Source: Actinomycetota bacterium
Lineage (GTDB): Bacteria; Actinomycetota; Actinomycetes; S36-B12; UBA10799
DNA length: 9,321 bases
Reading direction: 5' to 3'
Assembly: GCA_003452655.1 (NCBI GenBank)
Contig: DMNR01000157.1
Location: 5,569-14,889 of the forward strand
A program made the position numbers and the translations under genes. This document shows positions 6,574-9,321 of the stretch, in pieces; within the stretch, counting starts at the first letter, position 1; each line of letters begins with the position of its first letter. The notes below the pieces were generated by a model. The model was not told the origin of the DNA, made no database searches, and was given only the letters and a program-made list of their open reading frames with translations.

Positions 6574-6601
6574 TTCACCAGACCCTGACGGCAACTAGAT
6601 T
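6574..6601 (+). promoter_or_regulatory. Putative promoter of the sugar dehydrogenase gene
   Basis: TTCACC (6574-6579), a 16-bp spacer and TAGATT (6596-6601) resemble -35 and -10 boxes. The -10 ends 6 nt before ATG 6608, and no Shine-Dalgarno is seen, so a leaderless transcript is likely. It would allow expression independent of the upstream PBP gene. Confidence 0.45.
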
Positions 6602-6607
6602 GCCCAC

Positions 6608-7720
6608 ATGCGCGGATTGGTTCACAGCGGGCTCGTCGTCGCCCTGATGGCGGTGACAGCTTGTTCCAGCCAGGCCGAACCTCAACCCACACCGTCGGTC
6701 ACCCAATCAACGACGCCACCGGCTTCCGCATCACCACCGACGGTCAAGCAAGCGCGAATCGTCGCAACCGGACTCAAGAGCCCGTGGGGGCTGGCATTCC
6801 TGCCCGATGGGTCGGCACTAGTGGCCCTGCGCGACTCTGGCGTCATCAAGCGGGTCGTCCCGAGTGCCGCTGGTTCGGCCCAGGTGACAACAGTCGGTGA
6901 AGTTCCCGGAGTGGACCACCAGTCTGGCGGTGAAAACGGACTACTCGGGATCGTCGTCGAACCCGGCCCAACCCCGAAGTCCGCGTACGTGTACTACTCG
7001 ACCTCCACAGATAACCGGATCGCCTCAATGAGCTGGGACGGAACCCGTCTGGGCGCGCCACGCACGATCCTGCGCGGAATTCCGGCGGGACCCTTCCATG
7101 ACGGTGGGCGTATGGTGTTCGGTCCTGACGGATACCTGTACGTGGGAACTGGCGATGCCCGCGACTCTGCCAGTGCTCAACGCCGCAGCAGCCTGGGTGG
7201 AAAGATTCTGCGCATCACCACCTCGGGTGCCGCCGCACCAGGCAACCCGTTCGGAGACTCGCCCGTATGGACCCTGGGTCATCGCAACATTCAGGGTCTG
7301 GCCTTCGACGCCCAGCAACGGCTCTGGGCCAGCGAATTCGGCGAGAAGGCACACGACGAACTCAATCTGATCACCAAAGGCGCCAACTACGGGTGGCCGA
7401 AGTACGAGGGCAAAGGAAGCGATCCTGCCTATGCGGACCCGTACGTCCAGTGGCCGACGGCAGAAGCGTCACCAAGTGGACTCGCCATCATCGGAGACTG
7501 GGCGTACATGGCGGCGTTGCGCGGGCAGCGCCTGTGGCAGGTCGGAATTGCCGAGCCGACGCCCGCCGGGCCCTACGACCTATTCGTCGGCACCTACGGT
7601 CGTCTGCGAACTCCGGCAGTTGCCCCGGATGGCTCGCTGTGGGTGACTACGAGCAATACCGATGGCCGCGCCACACCAAAAGCGGGTGACGACCGAATCG
7701 TGGCGTTCGCGGTGTCCTGA
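6608..7720 (+). CDS. Lipoprotein, PQQ-type glucose/sorbosone dehydrogenase family
   Basis: This 370-residue protein is a six-bladed beta-propeller of the soluble glucose dehydrogenase (GSDH, YliI/Asd) family. It has a type II signal peptide: MR, a hydrophobic stretch and lipobox VTAC with C19 as the lipidated Cys. A Ser/Thr/Pro-rich linker (about 20-46) then tethers the propeller to the outer face of the membrane. Family motifs are PWGLAFLPDG (59-68), ENGLLGI, FHDGGRMVFGPDGYLYVGTGDA with H164 at the catalytic-base position, GHRNIQGLAFD with R226 at the PQQ-contact position, and HDELNLITKGANYGWP. Such enzymes oxidise aldose sugars using PQQ; the real substrate and cofactor cannot be read from sequence. 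The gene follows the PBP gene after 57 bp on the same strand and is convergent with the YqeY gene. I do not recall it in the mycobacterial version of this locus. Confidence 0.9.
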   Translation: MRGLVHSGLVVALMAVTACSSQAEPQPTPSVTQSTTPPASASPPTVKQARIVATGLKSPWGLAFLPDGSALVALRDSGVIKRVVPSAAGSAQVTTVGEVPGVDHQSGGENGLLGIVVEPGPTPKSAYVYYSTSTDNRIASMSWDGTRLGAPRTILRGIPAGPFHDGGRMVFGPDGYLYVGTGDARDSASAQRRSSLGGKILRITTSGAAAPGNPFGDSPVWTLGHRNIQGLAFDAQQRLWASEFGEKAHDELNLITKGANYGWPKYEGKGSDPAYADPYVQWPTAEASPSGLAIIGDWAYMAALRGQRLWQVGIAEPTPAGPYDLFVGTYGRLRTPAVAPDGSLWVTTSNTDGRATPKAGDDRIVAFAVS

Positions 7721-7750
7721 TCGAGCGCCGCGGTGACGCTGCTCTGGCAG

Positions 7751-7790
7751 TCCGACCGCTATCCGATGTATCCGACCGCTAGGGGTTGAG
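7751..7790. repeat. 20-bp-period tandem duplication at a gene end
   Basis: TCCGACCGCTA occurs at 7751-7761 and 7771-7781, exactly 20 bp apart. The second copy contains the stop codon of the minus-strand YqeY gene. The rest of the two 20-bp units diverges. It looks like a small slippage duplication in the 58-bp convergent gap (7721-7778). No strong terminator hairpin was found there. Confidence 0.6.
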
Positions 7791-8240
7791 CTGCTTCTTC
7801 ACCTCGGCAGCGACCCGGCCGCCATCGGCCTTGCCAGCGACCTTGGGCTGAACGAGCTTCATCACCGATCCCATTCCTTGCGGCCCGACTGCTCCCGACT
7901 CAGCGATTGCCGCCGCGACGATCGTTGCGAGTTCGGCATCGTCGAGTTGCGCGGGAAGGTACCCGTCGAGCACCTCAAGTTCAGCCCGCTCTTTGTCGGC
8001 AAGGTCGGGGCGGCCAGCGTCGTCGTAGGCCGTTGCCGCCTCGCGTCGCTTCTTCGCCTCTTTCGTGAGCACCGTGATGACGTCCGCATCGGTGAGCTCC
8101 TTCGCAGCCTTGCCAGAGACCTCTTCATTTGTGATTGCGGTCAACGCCATACGCAATGTGCCTGAGCGCAACTGATCGCGACTCTTCATCGCGGCGGTCA
8201 GGTCAGTGTGCAGTTGGGTCTTCAAAGCTGAGTCGGCCAT
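7779..8240 (-). CDS. GatB/YqeY-domain protein
   Basis: The 153-residue product is a complete GatB/YqeY-domain protein. It starts MADSALKTQLHTDLTAAMKSRD, continues with RSGTLRMALTAITNEEV and KEAKKRREAATAYDDAGR, and ends with the tRNA-interaction-like helical tail GPQGMGSVMKLVQPKVAGKA and GGRVAAEVKKQL. The same helical domain forms the C-terminus of GatB, where it helps recognise tRNA in the amidotransferase. The role of stand-alone YqeY is not settled. The frame is open back to 8612, but ATG 8240 is the true start because family homology begins there and the upstream part overlaps the phosphoesterase gene on the other strand. It is convergent with the dehydrogenase and divergent from the phosphoesterase, with a 67-bp gap. 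Confidence 0.93.
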   Translation of the reverse strand: MADSALKTQLHTDLTAAMKSRDQLRSGTLRMALTAITNEEVSGKAAKELTDADVITVLTKEAKKRREAATAYDDAGRPDLADKERAELEVLDGYLPAQLDDAELATIVAAAIAESGAVGPQGMGSVMKLVQPKVAGKADGGRVAAEVKKQLNP

Positions 8241-8307
8241 AGGTCTATCTAACCTGACGACGCGATGATTGGGCGCGCAGATTCGCGAACGTGCGACCAT
8301 GGTGGCT

Positions 8308-9216
8308 ATGTCCAGCAATAAATCGACCGCCGCGAAACGCTCGCTACAGGCACTCGGAGCCGTGGGCGCCGTCGGCGCAGGTGTGCTGGCGTACTCGATG
8401 GTCGAGGCCAAGTCGTACCGACTGCGTGACGTACAGGTCCCCGTCTTGGAGCCTGGTGCGGAACCGCTACGGGTGCTGCACCTGTCGGATCTGCACATGA
8501 CACCCCGCCAAGCGGGAAAGGCTGAGTGGATCCAGCAGCTTGCGCAGTTGCAGCCGGACCTGGTGGTGGCGACCGGCGACTTCATGGCGCACCCTGACGC
8601 GGTGTATCCCATTACGGCTGCACTCGGACCACTCCTCGACGTTCCCGGCCTATTCGTCTTCGGCTCGAACGACTATTACGCACCGAAGATCGGCAATCCG
8701 TTCACCTACTTCGCGGGTCCGACGAACTTCGACCGCGGCGAACCAAATCTGCCCTGGCAGGAATTGCGGTCGGCCTTGTCTTCCGGTGGCTGGATTGACT
8801 TGTCCAACCGGCGCGACCACGTGAAAGTCAACGGTCGACTGATTGATGTTCGGGGAGTCGACGACCCCCACATCAACCGTGATCAGTACGAGCCGATCGC
8901 CGGACCATTCGACCCGACGGCCGACTTGGCGCTCGGCGTCGCCCACGCTCCATACCTGAGAGTGTTGGACGCGATGGCAGACGACGGCGCGCAGTTGATC
9001 ATGGCTGGGCATACTCATGGCGGTCAGGTGTGCATCCCTGGCTACGGCGCGCTGGTCACGAACTGTGATCTCGACACCGCACGGGTCAAGGGGCTGAACC
9101 ATCACAAGGATGCGTGGCTGCACGTATCGGCGGGACTCGGGACGAACCCGATAACTCCAGTGCGCCTGGCGTGCCCACCTGAGGCGACGCTGCTGACCTT
9201 AGTCGGCAGGGAATAA
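8308..9216 (+). CDS. Membrane-anchored metallophosphoesterase
   Basis: This 302-residue protein belongs to the calcineurin-like phosphoesterase superfamily, YkuE/YaeI type, and resembles mycobacterial Rv3683. A basic N-terminus (KSTAAKR) and a hydrophobic Ala/Gly stretch (13-31) suggest a membrane anchor with the catalytic domain outside. Metal-site motifs are SDLH (60-63, D61/H63), GDFMAHPD (D91), GSND (119-122), AHAPY (H213 as ligand) and GHTHGGQ (234-240, H235/H237). The usual GNHD/E motif reads GSND, so the loop that normally provides Asn and His is altered. Characterised relatives cleave phosphodiester bonds, for example in phospholipid precursors; the substrate here is unknown. Start choice is uncertain: ATG 8308, ATG 8299 and TTG 8269 are in frame, none with a strong ribosome binding site. 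TAACCT at 8250-8255 could be the -10 box. Confidence 0.9.
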   Translation: MSSNKSTAAKRSLQALGAVGAVGAGVLAYSMVEAKSYRLRDVQVPVLEPGAEPLRVLHLSDLHMTPRQAGKAEWIQQLAQLQPDLVVATGDFMAHPDAVYPITAALGPLLDVPGLFVFGSNDYYAPKIGNPFTYFAGPTNFDRGEPNLPWQELRSALSSGGWIDLSNRRDHVKVNGRLIDVRGVDDPHINRDQYEPIAGPFDPTADLALGVAHAPYLRVLDAMADDGAQLIMAGHTHGGQVCIPGYGALVTNCDLDTARVKGLNHHKDAWLHVSAGLGTNPITPVRLACPPEATLLTLVGRE

Positions 9217-9254
9217 GTCACAGACCGCAGCGACACGGCGGCAGCGACGGCGGG

Positions 9255-9260
9255 TAGACT
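9255..9260 (+). promoter_or_regulatory. Putative -10 box of the tRNA-Pro gene
   Basis: TAGACT (TANNNT type) stands 26 nt before the tRNA, leaving room for a leader of about 20 nt. It is flanked by GCGGG and CCCGC (9250-9254 and 9261-9265), an inverted repeat with the box as its loop. No clear -35 was found. Confidence 0.35.
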
Positions 9261-9286
9261 CCCGCAGGTTGCCTTAACCGGCACGT

Positions 9287-9321
9287 CGGGGTGTGGCGCA
9301 GCTTGGTAGCGCGCTTCGTTC
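9287..9321 (+). tRNA. tRNA-Pro(CGG), 5' part only
   Basis: The last 35 bases are the 5' half of a tRNA. CGGGGTG is the acceptor strand (9287-9293), TG follows, and the D-arm is GCGC, loop AGCTTGGTA, GCGC (9296-9312). CTTCG (9314-9318) is the 5' anticodon strand, then TT and C. The final base is anticodon position 34. The sequence matches actinobacterial tRNA-Pro genes as I remember them, and C at position 34 points to the CGG anticodon. The 3' half lies beyond the window, so pairing of the acceptor and anticodon stems cannot be checked here. It lies 70 bp downstream of the phosphoesterase stop. Confidence 0.9.

Noticed and set aside
8269..8307. TTG 8269 or ATG 8299 as phosphoesterase start
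   Set aside because: Neither has a good ribosome binding site, and the added residues precede the basic, hydrophobic anchor expected at the N-terminus. ATG 8308 is preferred, with real uncertainty.
8241..8612. N-terminal extension of the YqeY gene to a start at 8612
   Set aside because: Family similarity begins at ATG 8240, the extension is Cys/Ser/Arg-rich with no domain, and it overlaps the phosphoesterase gene on the other strand.
1..9321. CRISPR array, insertion sequence, toxin-antitoxin or defence genes
   Set aside because: No regular spaced repeats, transposase motifs, terminal inverted repeats around genes or small paired toxin genes were found.

Overview
The window is a gene-dense, high-GC (roughly 60% or more) chromosomal segment from an actinomycete (Actinomycetota). 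A WhiB iron-sulfur regulator, a tandem pair of ArsA/Get3-like ATPases and a divergent class A penicillin-binding protein sit side by side. From memory, this is the same neighbourhood as Mycobacterium tuberculosis Rv3678c-Rv3683 (RidA-like, DUF4177-like, two anion-transporting ATPases, whiB4, ponA2, metallophosphoesterase). GTG starts, 1-8 bp gene overlaps and TANNNT boxes just upstream of starts also fit. The order or family cannot be fixed from this sequence. The penicillin-binding protein shows no PASTA domain and a lipoprotein dehydrogenase and a YqeY gene are inserted, so it is not a close Mycobacterium relative.

Layout. Positions 1-1401 carry a minus-strand operon: a 51-residue DUF4177-like protein, a RidA-family protein and a Nudix hydrolase that runs off the left edge. 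An 82-bp divergent intergenic region (1402-1483) separates it from the plus-strand pair of ArsA/Get3-like ATPases (1484-3696), which are translationally coupled. Between the second ATPase and the convergent whiB gene (3810-4175, minus) lies a long hairpin with perfect 22-bp arms (3714-3735 and 3765-3786), probably a shared bidirectional terminator. A 227-bp, comparatively AT-rich divergent region (4176-4402) separates whiB from the bifunctional penicillin-binding protein (4403-6550). Next come a PQQ-type sugar dehydrogenase lipoprotein (6608-7720, plus), a convergent GatB/YqeY-domain protein (7779-8240, minus), a membrane-anchored metallophosphoesterase (8308-9216, plus) and the first 35 bases of a tRNA-Pro(CGG) gene at the right edge.

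How the genes relate. The penicillin-binding protein builds and crosslinks peptidoglycan outside the membrane. The WhiB protein, divergently transcribed beside it, is a likely redox-responsive regulator. The two ATPases are probably one heteromeric machine: each has lost a different canonical motif. RidA and Nudix proteins are housekeeping clean-up enzymes (reactive imines, nucleotide or CoA-type diphosphates). No mobile element, CRISPR array, phage gene or defence island is visible. I did not find a clearly new multi-gene system. The most rewarding signals are the unusual hairpin, the complementary motif losses in the ATPase pair, apparent leaderless promoters, and catalytic-motif variants in the Nudix protein and the phosphoesterase.
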